Of a DNA stretch of 64,000 bases, positions 37,193 through 46,851 are shown piece by piece. The notes beneath the pieces were generated by a model. The model made no database searches. It saw nothing but the letters and a program-made list of their open reading frames with translations, and had not been told where the DNA came from. Made by a program: the position numbers and the translations under genes. Within the stretch, counting starts at the first letter, position 1, and the number at the start of each line of letters is the position of its first letter. The DNA comes from Planctomycetales bacterium (GTDB taxonomy: Bacteria > Planctomycetota > Planctomycetia > Planctomycetales > Planctomycetaceae), in NCBI GenBank assembly GCA_026400835.1, contig JAPLOA010000098.1:1-64000 (forward strand), given 5' to 3'.

Positions 37193-38917
37193 ATGAAATT
37201 GTCCGGACAAGGTCAGAAGCCGACAGGCTTCGCTCTGCTCATGGTCGTGATTGGCCTGCTGGTCACCGGGTCAGCAGTCAATGCACAGGAACAGGCCGAC
37301 AGCAGAACGCGGTTCGTTGATTGTTCATTATTGGTGGCGCCCGAGTATCCAGCGACGTGGCCGACTCATCCGTTTCCTCGCTTTCAACTTATTCATGAAC
37401 AGACCATCGGCCCCAATAGTCCCTTCAGTATTGACGTCCTTCTGATCGACGGAAACACGGGAACGCAGATGGATGTTCCACCACATTCCGTTGTGCGTCC
37501 GGAACTCAATCGCGAAAAGTCCGGACCACTTGGTCTGGCTTTCACGGACAAGATTGAAGCCTGGCAATTCGGCGGCGAAGCCTGCGTAGTGGATGTGCGA
37601 GAAATGCTCGACAAAGCTCCCAACGGCGTGAGTCCGCTCATTATGCCAGCTCAGGTGGAAGCCTTTGAGAAGCAGCATCGACAGCTCAGATTCGGCGACG
37701 TTGTGCTGTTTCGCAGTGACTATTCAGATAAGTACTATCGCCCGTTTCCGGATGGACATCGCTATATCGCTGATGTTGCCGATCGACTTGCTCCGGGATA
37801 TCCGGATCCGGGCCCCGAGACAATGGAGTTCCTGGCGACTCGCGGAGTCATGACTCTCGGCACCGACAGTGCCAGCATGGGGCCTATGCCGAATCTGGCC
37901 GAGCCAACTCATTACGCTGGCCTGCGTCATGGCATGATCTGGACCGAAGGTGCAACGAACCTGAGTCAGCTTCCGTCGACCGGAGCATTTTATTGTATGC
38001 TGAGTCCGAAACATGCAGACGGAATGTATTCTGAAACTCGCGTGTTTGCGATTGTTGGCGGTGAGTTGCCGAAGCGGTTGATTGAGTCGACTCGAAACAA
38101 GCGGGCTGTTGATTTATCGCCAACGCTGTCCATGAAGATGCCGGTGACCAATCCGGGAGCATTGGCTGGGCGACATCGCCAGGTCTACGTGAAGGTCGAT
38201 TTTTTGTATTCGCCCGATCTGGATTTATGGCATCACACGCATTTGATGGATGCGACGACCGGAACTCATTTGATTACACCATCGTTTGCCTTGCCACCGG
38301 AAGGAACGGCCGTCGAGTATTCGCCTCAGGTGCGAGGATGGCTCGAAGAATACGAAGCGCACTATGGCAAACGTGGAAGCAGTTCACGAACGACAGAACA
38401 AGTGCCGCTGGAATGGACATGCGGGGATGCAAGAGTTGTCGATGTGCGATCTTTGGTCGGGACAACGGATCGCACAAAGTGGCCTTCTTCACCGGAAGTG
38501 ACCGTTGACCATTTGAAGGCCTGGGAGAAGGCTCATGGGGAATTTACTCCGTGGCAGATCGTGATCTTTCAGACGGGACACATCGATACGTATTTGAAAC
38601 CAACTCCGGAGGATAAAGGAGTCTGGATCGATCCGCTCACTGGAAAATCGGAAGGCTGGCCGGCTCCGGGACCGGACGCCATTCAATACCTGCGCAGCAA
38701 GGGAATTCGGTGCGTTGCGACGGATGCTCCGGACCTGGGTGGCGTGGATCCACGACGAGCTTTGATGACCTATTGGGCGCTGGGAAGTGCCGACATGGTT
38801 GGGATTGAGTTCCTGAACAACGTCGGCAACGTTCCTGAAAAATCGTATTTCCTGTTTGCTCCGGTTCGCATTCGAGATGCTCACGCTGGTCCTGGCCGAG
38901 CGATCGTGTTGCATTAA
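37193..38917 (+). CDS. Exported protein with two tandem cyclase (kynurenine formamidase-like) domains
   Basis: A 574-residue protein. A signal-like segment (FALLMVVIGLLVTGSAVNA) is followed by two copies of the PF04199 cyclase fold (about residues 40-310 and 320-570), shown by repeated landmarks: VVDVREM / VVDVRSL, FGDVVLFRSDY / PWQIVIFQTGH, YPDPGPETMEFLATRG / WPAPGPDAIQYLRSKG. The family metal motif is HxGTHxDxPxH. Copy 1 reads NTGTQMDVPPH (both first His lost); copy 2 reads TTGTHLITPSF (most ligands lost). Neither site is therefore intact by the usual rule. Enzyme activity is doubtful, or the site is assembled differently. ATG 37193 has AGGGA upstream and avoids the terminator hairpin. Confidence 0.83.
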   Translation: MKLSGQGQKPTGFALLMVVIGLLVTGSAVNAQEQADSRTRFVDCSLLVAPEYPATWPTHPFPRFQLIHEQTIGPNSPFSIDVLLIDGNTGTQMDVPPHSVVRPELNREKSGPLGLAFTDKIEAWQFGGEACVVDVREMLDKAPNGVSPLIMPAQVEAFEKQHRQLRFGDVVLFRSDYSDKYYRPFPDGHRYIADVADRLAPGYPDPGPETMEFLATRGVMTLGTDSASMGPMPNLAEPTHYAGLRHGMIWTEGATNLSQLPSTGAFYCMLSPKHADGMYSETRVFAIVGGELPKRLIESTRNKRAVDLSPTLSMKMPVTNPGALAGRHRQVYVKVDFLYSPDLDLWHHTHLMDATTGTHLITPSFALPPEGTAVEYSPQVRGWLEEYEAHYGKRGSSSRTTEQVPLEWTCGDARVVDVRSLVGTTDRTKWPSSPEVTVDHLKAWEKAHGEFTPWQIVIFQTGHIDTYLKPTPEDKGVWIDPLTGKSEGWPAPGPDAIQYLRSKGIRCVATDAPDLGGVDPRRALMTYWALGSADMVGIEFLNNVGNVPEKSYFLFAPVRIRDAHAGPGRAIVLH

Positions 38918-39022
38918 CATATTCCGGAAAGAAGACCGCTCAAACCGTGCGGAGTAGTTAACAAACCCCAGCATTTTCGGGTTCTGGGGCGTAGGAGATG
39001 GTGAGTTCAGGGGTTTTTATTT

Positions 39023-39049
39023 GTAGGTCCTTTCTGCCGGAAAGGACTT
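39023..39049. repeat. Palindromic repeat, family C, copy 1
   Basis: GTAGGTCCTTTCTGCCGGAA plus AGGACTT forms a stem of about 10 bp around TGCC. Copy 2 at 39138-39164 is inverted and carries compensatory changes (TT/AA to GC/GC) in the stem. Confidence 0.7.
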
Positions 39050-39137
39050 TCGCCGATAGGCGAACCGTAGGTGCATGTCGTTTACAATTCCGCCGAATTT
39101 CGACTGTTCCAGTTTGTGCAAGTCGCGGCAAGCCGCT

Positions 39138-39164
39138 AAGTCCTGCCCGGCAGGCAGGACCTAC
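39138..39164. repeat. Palindromic repeat, family C, copy 2 (inverted)
   Basis: The reverse complement reads GTAGGTCCTGCCTGCCGGGC plus AGGACTT, matching copy 1 at all positions except the two paired stem dinucleotides. Confidence 0.7.
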
Positions 39165-39226
39165 CAGAACAGCGAGTCGCCACGAAAGTGACGCGAAACA
39201 ATAGATCTTTCAACACAGACGATATT

Positions 39227-40384
39227 ATGACTAACGAAACCAAGTTCACCATTGTTCGCAATCCGACTCGCCGCATTTCTGTTGGAGATCGCTTCATTGG
39301 TGGCGATGCTCCGATTGCGATTCAGAGCATGACTGCAACCAAGACCACGGACATTGATGCGACCGTTCGTCAGATTAATGATCTGGTAGCGGCTGGTGCG
39401 GATGTTGTCCGCGTCGCGATTGATAATCAAAAAGAAGCTGAAGCGCTGATGGAGATTCGGCGACAGGTCAAAGGCAACCTGTCGGTTGATCTCCAGGAGA
39501 ACTATCGTCTTGCCGAAGTGATCGCTCCGTATGTGGACAAGATTCGTTACAATCCCGGACACCTTTATCATCACGAACGTTCAAAACCATGGCAGGACAA
39601 AGTTCGGTATCTCGTGAAGGTTGCCCAGGACAATGACTGCGCAATGCGAGTTGGCGTGAACTGTGGTTCAGTTGACCCGGATGTGAAATCGAAATTTGAT
39701 GAGCACGATTCGATCTCGCCGATGCTGGAAAGTGCGTGGGAGCATTGTCAGTTGCTGGATGATCTCGGGTTCACTCGGTACTGCGTTTCCCTGAAGGACT
39801 CTGACCCGCAGAAGGTGATTGAAGTCAATCGGCGATTTGCAGAGAAGCGTTCGGATGTTCCTCTGCATCTGGGAGTCACCGAAGCCGGGATGCCACCGGA
39901 TGGCATCATTAAGACTCGCATTGCTTTTGAACAACTGATCAGTCGTGGCATTGGTGACACCATTCGAGTGTCTCTGACGGTTGCTAATAATCGTAAGGCT
40001 GAAGAGATCGTTGCTGGCAGAAAGATTCTGGATGACATTGCGGCCGGTCGAGTTCGCAGCTTCGTGGATTATGGCCTGAAGACGCTCAATATTATCAGTT
40101 GTCCGAGTTGCTCGCGGGTTGAGAACGAAGCGTTTATCGACTTGGCCGAGCAGGTTCGTGACATGACTCGCTATGCCGAACAGTACAAAATCACGATCGC
40201 GGTGATGGGATGTCGTGTCAATGGCCCGGGCGAGACCGATGACGCTGATCTCGGGCTTTGGTGCGGGCCGACTCACGTCAACCTCAAACGTGGCAAGGAT
40301 AGCCTGGGAGCCTTCCCGTACGATGAGATCCTGCCGAAACTGAGAGTCGAACTGGATCATTTGATCGCTCGCCAAAGCGGCTAA
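39227..40384 (+). CDS. ispG: 4-hydroxy-3-methylbut-2-enyl diphosphate synthase
   Basis: A 385-residue [4Fe-4S] enzyme of the MEP isoprenoid pathway that reduces MEcPP to HMBPP. It starts with [15 protein letters not shown] and [14 protein letters not shown], the standard IspG opening. Other landmarks are [28 protein letters not shown] (Cys292 and Cys295) and [10 protein letters not shown] (Cys329), giving the cluster ligands plus catalytic Glu. Length is that of the ordinary bacterial enzyme, without the large insert of the plant type. ATG 39227 is preferred; an in-frame start at 39188 adds 13 non-conserved residues. Isoprenoid supply also links to the squalene-cyclase-like gene at 54009, loosely. 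Confidence 0.95.
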   Translation: MTNETKFTIVRNPTRRISVGDRFIGGDAPIAIQSMTATKTTDIDATVRQINDLVAAGADVVRVAIDNQKEAEALMEIRRQVKGNLSVDLQENYRLAEVIAPYVDKIRYNPGHLYHHERSKPWQDKVRYLVKVAQDNDCAMRVGVNCGSVDPDVKSKFDEHDSISPMLESAWEHCQLLDDLGFTRYCVSLKDSDPQKVIEVNRRFAEKRSDVPLHLGVTEAGMPPDGIIKTRIAFEQLISRGIGDTIRVSLTVANNRKAEEIVAGRKILDDIAAGRVRSFVDYGLKTLNIISCPSCSRVENEAFIDLAEQVRDMTRYAEQYKITIAVMGCRVNGPGETDDADLGLWCGPTHVNLKRGKDSLGAFPYDEILPKLRVELDHLIARQSG

Positions 40385-40480
40385 GATTTCCGCCCTGAGA
40401 ACATGTCGCGGAGGAAGCTCTGTTATTCTATTCGCATTAGGCTTTAATCGGGTCATCGTGTCATCTAAGATCCTCCCCGC

Positions 40481-41890
40481 ATGTTTCGGCAAAGCGCAAA
40501 GACGAGATGGGAATTACCTCAGGGCATTCGGCTGGCGATCTGGCAAAAGATCACGCCGCCACAGATGTTCGTTGCATCGTTTGCGCTATTGATTGCGGCG
40601 GGCGGGGCTGCTCTGAAGCTCATCCCCGGCAATACGACCGAAGCTCCGCTGGGCTGGGTCGATGCCATGTTTATGTCCACCAGTGCCGTTTGCGTGACAG
40701 GTCTTGCGGTCGTCGATCCTGGGACAGTGCTCACTTTTCAGGGACAAGTCCTTCTTCTGCTGCTGGTACAGTTTGGAGGACTTGGCATTCTGACTTTTAC
40801 CAGTCTGATCATCGCCGCGTTGGGGAAGCGGTTGTCGCTGCGAGAAGAAGAGCTTTGCATTTTCACTCCGGATACGTCCCTGCATCTGACGGCCGGTCAG
40901 GTCACGATGAATATCGTGCGTTACACTCTGATCTTTGAGGCTGTCGGGGCTATCCTCCTATATGCGTTCTGGGTTCCGAAGCTTGGATGGCAGGGAGCAC
41001 TCTGGCCTGCCGTGTTTCATTCGATCAGTGCTTTCTGCAATGCCGGGTTCTCAACGTTCTCAGACAATTTGATGGGGTTTCAGCAGTCACCGATGATTTT
41101 GATCACCGTATCCGGGCTGATCGTGCTTGGAGGACTGGGCTTTCTGACTCACGAAGAATTATTGCAGATCGTGAAGTCTCGTCGTGCTAAAAAGGCTTAT
41201 CGGCTGTCGTTACAGAGCCGAATTGTGATCGTCACGACGGTGGTTTTGATTGTCGGCGGCTGGGTTGTACTGACAGTTCTGGAATGGGACAGAACACTCA
41301 ATGAACTGCCAGTTCATCATAAGATCGTGAATGGTCTGATGATGAGCGTGACGACTCGCACAGCCGGATTTAACTCGATCGACTACGGCAAGGCCGCAGA
41401 AAGTTCGAATCTGGTCACGATGTTGTTGATGGCCGTTGGAGGTTCACCAGGATCGACAGCGGGCGGAATTAAGACGACCACGCTGGCATTAATGATCATT
41501 ATGGCGTGGTCAAAACTGCGAGGTCAGCAGACGACATCGATCTGGTACCGTACTATTCCGGAAGAAACTTCGTCGCGTGCCGTGGGATTATTTACGATCG
41601 CTTCGGCGGTTTCGCTGCTGGGGATTCTGCTGCTGACAATGTCAGAAGGCCATCTTAAGCCTGACGGCAGCGTGCTTACTGAGTGCATGTTTGAAGCCAT
41701 CAGTGCTTTCAACACAGTCGGACTGTCGATGGGAATCACACCCAAGCTTTCTGTGGTCGGAAAATGGACCACGATTTTGCTGATGTTCTTTGGACGAGTC
41801 GGCCTGTTGACTCTCGCGGCAGCACTCACTGTGCCTCGCGCCGGGGCCAAAGATTTTCGATATGCTTATGAAGATGTTGTGGTGGGGTAA
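40481..41890 (+). CDS. ktrB: Potassium uptake membrane subunit (KtrB/TrkH family)
   Basis: A 469-residue membrane protein with about ten helices and four pore-loop repeats. Each carries the central filter Gly: TSAVCVTGLAVVDP, ISAFCNAGFSTFSDN, SVTTRTAGFNSIDYG and ISAFNTVGLSMGITP. This is the superfamily of K+ transporters, and the size fits KtrB rather than the larger TrkH. The cytoplasmic loop after the second repeat (VKSRRAKKAYRLSLQSR) is basic. The gene for the KtrA-type regulatory subunit follows after 3 bp, so the two are co-translated. K+ uptake is likely driven or gated with Na+ and nucleotide, as known for Ktr. Confidence 0.93.
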   Translation: MFRQSAKTRWELPQGIRLAIWQKITPPQMFVASFALLIAAGGAALKLIPGNTTEAPLGWVDAMFMSTSAVCVTGLAVVDPGTVLTFQGQVLLLLLVQFGGLGILTFTSLIIAALGKRLSLREEELCIFTPDTSLHLTAGQVTMNIVRYTLIFEAVGAILLYAFWVPKLGWQGALWPAVFHSISAFCNAGFSTFSDNLMGFQQSPMILITVSGLIVLGGLGFLTHEELLQIVKSRRAKKAYRLSLQSRIVIVTTVVLIVGGWVVLTVLEWDRTLNELPVHHKIVNGLMMSVTTRTAGFNSIDYGKAAESSNLVTMLLMAVGGSPGSTAGGIKTTTLALMIIMAWSKLRGQQTTSIWYRTIPEETSSRAVGLFTIASAVSLLGILLLTMSEGHLKPDGSVLTECMFEAISAFNTVGLSMGITPKLSVVGKWTTILLMFFGRVGLLTLAAALTVPRAGAKDFRYAYEDVVVG

Positions 41891-41893
41891 GTG

Positions 41894-42550
41894 ATGAAAC
41901 GATTCGTTGTGGTAGGACTGGGGAACTTCGGTTCCAGCGTGGCAGAATCTCTGTTTTCGCAGCGGCATGAAGTCATCGCCATCGATATGAACGAGGAGTC
42001 CGTCGATCGAGTCGCTCCGTATGTATCCCGTGCGGCTGTTGGCGACGCTAAGAACATTCACACTCTCGAACGTCTGGGCGTCAAAGGCTCGGATGCGGCT
42101 GTTGTCAGTACGGGCGACGATATTACGGCCAGCATTCTCACGACAATGGCTTTGCATGATCTGGGTATTCGTGATGTGTACGTAAAAGTCATTTCTCGGG
42201 ACCATGCGCGAGTTATGGAGCGGCTGGGTGTTTCCGAAACGATTTTTCCTGAACGTGAATCCGCATTGAGCCTCGGTAAACGCATGTCAGGGGTCGGCCT
42301 GCTGAACTATGTTTCGATAGGCACAGGCTTCAGTATTCAGGAAATGGGTGTGCCTTCCAGTTGGAATGGCAAATCGTTGCGAGTTCTGGCTCTGAGGCAA
42401 AACTACGGGATCACTGTTGTGGCGATTCACGATGTTCTGTCAGACAAAATGTCATTCACATCAGACCCGGATACCGTCCTGAAGGAATCTGACGCGCTGA
42501 TTGTCGCTGGCAATGACGAAGATCTCGCCAGAGCTGCCGAAGTTGTTTGA
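41894..42550 (+). CDS. ktrA: Potassium uptake regulatory subunit (KtrA/TrkA family)
   Basis: A 218-residue cytosolic RCK protein. The N-terminal RCK_N Rossmann domain has RFVVVGLGNFGSSVAESL (GxGxxG) and the acidic end of strand 2 (EVIAIDMNEE), which binds ATP/ADP or NAD(H). A linker at residue 135 or so leads to a C-terminal RCK_C domain with VPSSWNGKSLRVLALRQNYG. It forms the gating ring of the KtrB channel. The GTG at 41891 directly before this ATG is an alternative start. The gene lies 3 bp after ktrB, a clear two-gene operon. Confidence 0.93.
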   Translation: MKRFVVVGLGNFGSSVAESLFSQRHEVIAIDMNEESVDRVAPYVSRAAVGDAKNIHTLERLGVKGSDAAVVSTGDDITASILTTMALHDLGIRDVYVKVISRDHARVMERLGVSETIFPERESALSLGKRMSGVGLLNYVSIGTGFSIQEMGVPSSWNGKSLRVLALRQNYGITVVAIHDVLSDKMSFTSDPDTVLKESDALIVAGNDEDLARAAEVV

Positions 42551-42878
42551 TGCCGGGGCAGTCGTTGAAAGTGCTGTCGTTTAGCCCTGAGCCACCACGT
42601 ACTCATTGAACACTTTCTGCTGAAGAGAAATTCTGCCGCAAATCAAACCTGTGCGCACAAGCCACTGACAGGGACAGGCAGGGGCGAGAAAAAATGGCCT
42701 CAGGTGACACGCTCATGAAGAATCCGCAACTGGGCCCATGAAGTCTTGATTGCTTCGTTCTGATTGACGGCGTTCCGGTTCCATGGTGCAATGCTCGCAT
42801 GTCTTTCCACAGGCGCGCTTTAAATATGCCTGTCACCGAAAGTGCGAACCGCATTTTTTGAGTCGGGGAGTTGTTTCT
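42551..42878. other. Intergenic region before the DUF1501 gene
   Basis: This 328-bp gap holds a ribosome site (GGGGAG) for the gene at 42879 near its end. I see no repeat, RNA or gene in it. Confidence 0.45.
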
Positions 42879-44288
42879 ATGGACCTGCAGCCCAGACTGA
42901 ATCGTCGCGCTATCCTTCAGAGCTCTGCCTTTGGATTTGGCTCGATCGCTTTAAGTCAGATGCTTGCCGCAGATGGACTCTCGTCGCCAATCACGGGGCC
43001 GCATTTTTCTCCTCGTGCGAAGAACGTCATTTTCATCTTTATGTCGGGCGGCCCCAGTCATCTGGACCTGTTTGATCCCAAACCCAAACTCAATCAACTC
43101 CACGGACAAGCGGTCCCGTCCTCGTTTCTTGAAACATTGGCGGACCCCGTGATCAAAGGCGATGCTCGCTGCTTTGGAAGCCCGCGCACGTTTCGACGTT
43201 ATGGGCAGTCGGGTATGCAGTTTTCGGATTATGCGCAGCATCTTGGTTCTTGTGCGGATGATCTCTGCATGGTCCGATCCATGTACACAACAACAAGCAA
43301 TCATGATCCCGGCCAGTTGTTGATGCAGTGCGGATCGACGCTGTTTGGCCATCCCTGCATGGGTTCATGGGTCACGTACGGCCTTGGCAGTGAATCTCAG
43401 AATCTGCCAGGCTTCGTGGTGCTGTTGTCCAATTCCGGCGAAGGCGTTGACGGCGGCACGGCACTGTGGAGCAACGGATTTCTGCCATCGAATTATCGCG
43501 GCGTCACATTCCGAAATCAGGGCGATCCGATTCTGCATTTGTCGAATCCGGATGGATTATCTTCCGAGATGCAGCGTCAACGGCTCAAGGCGATTACTCG
43601 ACTGAATTCAGCTCGATTCGAAAAGACGGGCGACCCGGAGATCACCGCGAGAATCGAAGCGTATGAACTCGCCTATCGCATGCAGTCGGCCGCACCAGAG
43701 CTGGTTGATTTTTCGAAGGAGACCGAAGCGACTCGAACGTTGTACGGTCTCGATCAGGACATGACGCGGCCGTTCGGATCGAACTGTTTGCTGGCTCGGA
43801 GAATGGTCGAACGTGGCGTGCGATTTGTGCAGTTGTATCATTCGACGTGGGACGATCATTCGGATCTGAATAACCATCTGAAAAAGAATACCGACATGAC
43901 CGATCTTCCGGCGGCCGGTTTGATTCAGGATCTGAAACAGCGAGGTCTCCTGGATGATACACTCGTCATTTGGGCCGGTGAGTTTGGGCGAACGCCGATG
44001 CATGAGATTCGACGAGGCGTCAATCCGGGGAAAGAGGGTCGAGACCATCATCCGTTCGGCTTCTCAATTCTGATGGCCGGGGGTGGCATCAAAGCAGGCA
44101 CGACAATTGGCAAGACCGACGAGTTGGGCTATCACGCGATCGAAGATCGGATCCACGTGCATGATCTGCAGGCGACGATTCTGCATTGTCTGGGTTTGGA
44201 TCATACGCGTCTGACCTATCGCCATCAGGGACGCGATTTTCGTCTGACTGACGTGGCGGGTAATGTCGTGGAGAAGCTGCTGGCGTAA
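42879..44288 (+). CDS. DUF1501 Tat-exported protein
   Basis: A 469-residue protein starting MDLQPRLNRRAILQSSAFGF, a twin-arginine signal. The DUF1501 family (alkaline-phosphatase-like fold, sulfatase relatives) is clear from KNVIFIFMSGGPSHLDLFDPKP, GIRFVQLYHS-like GVRFVQLYHSTWDDHSDL, VIWAGEFGRTPM and GRDHHPFGFSILMAGGGI. The order D...H...GEFGRTP...DHHP preserves candidate metal ligands. In planctomycetes such genes usually follow a DUF1553/DUF1549 cytochrome gene; here none is adjacent, so it stands alone. The product should be periplasmic; its substrate is unknown. It converges with the helicase gene, with 8 bp between stops. Confidence 0.88.
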   Translation: MDLQPRLNRRAILQSSAFGFGSIALSQMLAADGLSSPITGPHFSPRAKNVIFIFMSGGPSHLDLFDPKPKLNQLHGQAVPSSFLETLADPVIKGDARCFGSPRTFRRYGQSGMQFSDYAQHLGSCADDLCMVRSMYTTTSNHDPGQLLMQCGSTLFGHPCMGSWVTYGLGSESQNLPGFVVLLSNSGEGVDGGTALWSNGFLPSNYRGVTFRNQGDPILHLSNPDGLSSEMQRQRLKAITRLNSARFEKTGDPEITARIEAYELAYRMQSAAPELVDFSKETEATRTLYGLDQDMTRPFGSNCLLARRMVERGVRFVQLYHSTWDDHSDLNNHLKKNTDMTDLPAAGLIQDLKQRGLLDDTLVIWAGEFGRTPMHEIRRGVNPGKEGRDHHPFGFSILMAGGGIKAGTTIGKTDELGYHAIEDRIHVHDLQATILHCLGLDHTRLTYRHQGRDFRLTDVAGNVVEKLLA

Positions 44289-44296
44289 GTCTTCGT

Positions 44297-46636
44297 TTAC
44301 GGCAGGCCCACGGGTTGCAGCGGGCAGCGGCTGGCGACAAACGTGTGGGTCTGGCCATCGTTTTCGAATTGCACGCTGATCGTGGCTCGGCTTGAACCGC
44401 CGGAGAGTTCGGTCACAACTCCTCGACCATATCGAGGATGACGGACCTGCATGCCGGTTTGAAACTGAAATACTCCGGGTGAGTCCGTGGTGGCTGCGGC
44501 ATCGGGAAGACCTTTCTTTGCCGCCAATTCAGCCGCGGTCATAATCAGCTTGCGATCACCGATCTTCTGAGCTGCCTCAAACCTGCGCCGAGCCTGCTCA
44601 AGGCGTTCATCCAGCATCGCGGCGGTGATCGGAGGTGGTGTTGCCACGGACGCTTTGCGATCAATCACGCCATGCAGTTCCGCAATGAACGGGCTGGAAA
44701 TCGTCGTGCGCCGCATGCCGCGAAATGTTCGCTCCGACGTCTGCGTTAACGTCAGATTCTGCATGGCTCGAGTGATCCCGACGAACAGTAGTCGCCGTTC
44801 TTCTTCGAAACTGGAAACATTGCCATCCGTAACGGCACGTTCATGCGGAATCAGGCCACTCTCGATGCCGATGATATAAACCGACGGAAACTCAAGACCT
44901 TTCGATGCATGCAGAGTCATCAGCGTCACATTGCCCTGACTTGCATCCAGATTGTCAGTTTCATTGGCCAGCGTGGCGAGTTCCAGGAATCCCTGCAATG
45001 ACGTTCGATCGTCTTCGGCGAGAAACGCTGGCATTCCCGTTTCTTCTTTACGCTCTTCATCCAGATGTTCGGAGAGAGCGTCATAATGCCGGGCCGCTGA
45101 GATCAATTCGTGGACGTTGGCAGCTCGATCGACATCTGCTTCTTCGTCTTCTTCGTCTCGCCATAGCGACATGTAGTCGATGTCGGCGATTAATCGTTCG
45201 ATCAGCGGGGACACTCGGCCTTCAGCCGACTGTTCGTGCAGTTTGTTTATCAAATCGGTAAAGCCGTCCACGGCCTTGCGAACTCGAGCACTGATGCCTT
45301 CAACACTTCGAACTTCACGCGCCGCACTGAACAGGCTGATGCGATGCTTCTCTGCATAGTTTCGCAGCTTAAGCAGCGTTGTGTTTCCAATACCACGAGC
45401 CGGGCGATTGATGATTCGCTCCATCGCGGCATCATCCGACTCATTCTCGATCAGCCGCAAATAGGCAATCAGATCGCGAACCTCGGCCCGTTCGAAAAAT
45501 GAATAGCCAGCCGCAACCTGATAAGGAACCGCATGGCGACTCAACGCGGTTTCCAGCAGGCGTGACAGCGCGTTGACGCGGTAGAAGATGGCGAAATCGG
45601 AATACTTGTGAGCTCCGGATGCCACCTGAGCGGCAATCTCTTCCGCAATGCCGTCGGCTTCGGCATCGGGATTCTCAAACAACAACAGTCGAACCGGTTC
45701 ACCCTCCGGATTCTCGGTCATCAGCTTGCCGCGATGCGGTCGGCGATTGTTCGAGATCAACTGATCGGCACACTTCACGATGCGTTGTGTGCTGCGAAAG
45801 TTTTGATCGAGTGAGACGATATGGACGTCCGGAAAGTCTCGCTCAAAGGTGGAAATATTCCCCGGCCTCGCTCCTCGCCAACCGTAGATCGACTGATCCG
45901 GATCTCCCGTCGCGCACAGATTGGGATGAATCTGCGACATCGCATGCACGATGTGATATTGAGCAAGATTCGTATCCTGATACTCGTCGACCAGAATAAA
46001 GCGGAAGTAATGGTCCAGTTGCTCGCGGACGTTTGGCTCATCGTCCATCAGCCGCACGACATGCAGCAACAGATCGTCGAAGTCGACAGCGTTTTGTTGC
46101 CGGACGCGAGCTTCGTAGAGCGGGAAGACCTGATAGACGATGGCGTCCAGAGGATTTCCCGGACGCTGCTCAAACTGCTGCCGAAATTGTTCGGCGGTGA
46201 TCATTTCATTGCGAGCACGACTGATGCGCCCCAGAACTCGCCCGGGCTCATGAAACATTCCGTCCAGCTTTTCATCCTTCATGATCTGGCGGATGATGGA
46301 GACCTGATCGGAATGATCGAGGATCGTGAAGTTATTCTTCAGTCCCACATGTTCGGGAAATCGCCGCAGAATCCTGGAGCAGAAACGATGGAAGGTGCTG
46401 ACGCGGACTCGCAACCCGCCCAGCAGCTTTTCGACTCGCTCCTGCATCTCGCGAGCCGCCTTGTTGGTAAACGTCAGCGCGAGAATGTGTTCCGGCGCGA
46501 CGCCGCGTTCCAGCAGTCTAGCGATCCGATGCGTGATCACTCGGGTTTTTCCGGAACCAGGCCCGGCCAGCACCATCAGGGGCCCTTCGAAATGCTCCAC
46601 CGCTTCGTGTTGTGCGTCGGTGAGATTTGAAGGCAT
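44297..46636 (-). CDS. UvrD/PcrA-family DNA helicase
   Basis: A 779-residue superfamily-1 3'-5' helicase. Motifs are AGPGSGKTRVITHRI (Walker A, about residue 23), LTFTNKAAREM (Ia), FILVDEYQDTN (Walker B), GDPDQSIYGWRGA (III), LDQNFRST (IV), VTLMTLHASKGLEFPSVYI (V) and RRLLFVGITRAM (VI). The C-terminal tail (MQVRHPRYGRGVVTEL) is the Tudor-like PcrA/UvrD extension that contacts RNA polymerase. Length fits PcrA (about 720-780). Roles are nucleotide-excision repair and removal of stalled polymerase or RecA filaments. Confidence 0.94.
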   Translation of the reverse strand: MPSNLTDAQHEAVEHFEGPLMVLAGPGSGKTRVITHRIARLLERGVAPEHILALTFTNKAAREMQERVEKLLGGLRVRVSTFHRFCSRILRRFPEHVGLKNNFTILDHSDQVSIIRQIMKDEKLDGMFHEPGRVLGRISRARNEMITAEQFRQQFEQRPGNPLDAIVYQVFPLYEARVRQQNAVDFDDLLLHVVRLMDDEPNVREQLDHYFRFILVDEYQDTNLAQYHIVHAMSQIHPNLCATGDPDQSIYGWRGARPGNISTFERDFPDVHIVSLDQNFRSTQRIVKCADQLISNNRRPHRGKLMTENPEGEPVRLLLFENPDAEADGIAEEIAAQVASGAHKYSDFAIFYRVNALSRLLETALSRHAVPYQVAAGYSFFERAEVRDLIAYLRLIENESDDAAMERIINRPARGIGNTTLLKLRNYAEKHRISLFSAAREVRSVEGISARVRKAVDGFTDLINKLHEQSAEGRVSPLIERLIADIDYMSLWRDEEDEEADVDRAANVHELISAARHYDALSEHLDEERKEETGMPAFLAEDDRTSLQGFLELATLANETDNLDASQGNVTLMTLHASKGLEFPSVYIIGIESGLIPHERAVTDGNVSSFEEERRLLFVGITRAMQNLTLTQTSERTFRGMRRTTISSPFIAELHGVIDRKASVATPPPITAAMLDERLEQARRRFEAAQKIGDRKLIMTAAELAAKKGLPDAAATTDSPGVFQFQTGMQVRHPRYGRGVVTELSGGSSRATISVQFENDGQTHTFVASRCPLQPVGLP

Positions 46637-46851
46637 TGGGATGTCTAAAGCAAAACAGAACGGTTCAAAGAATCAGATTGCTGAAGTGTACGCAGGCCGA
46701 ACCAGATCGTCATCAGGGACGACCGAGATTTTTCGCCTACAAAACTGCAGCTTGAGCCACCACGACATCAAAATATAGCCTGACTCGTGAGAGTTCGGTA
46801 CCTTCTGAAGTCTCACGACTTCAGCTAAAAACTGTCACGCCTCAGAGAACA

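Larger units (their letters stand above)
38918..39226. other. Intergenic region upstream of ispG with paired palindromes
   Basis: This 309-bp gap carries two inverted copies of a 27-bp palindromic repeat (39023-39049 and 39138-39164) and, between them, the small hairpin TTCGCCGATAGGCGAA (39049-39064). No gene is supported. Confidence 0.6.

Noticed and set aside
46797-46825. CTGAAGT/ACTTCAG hairpin upstream of the helicase.
   Set aside because: Only 7 bp of stem and no second copy or T-run; too weak to call a terminator or repeat.
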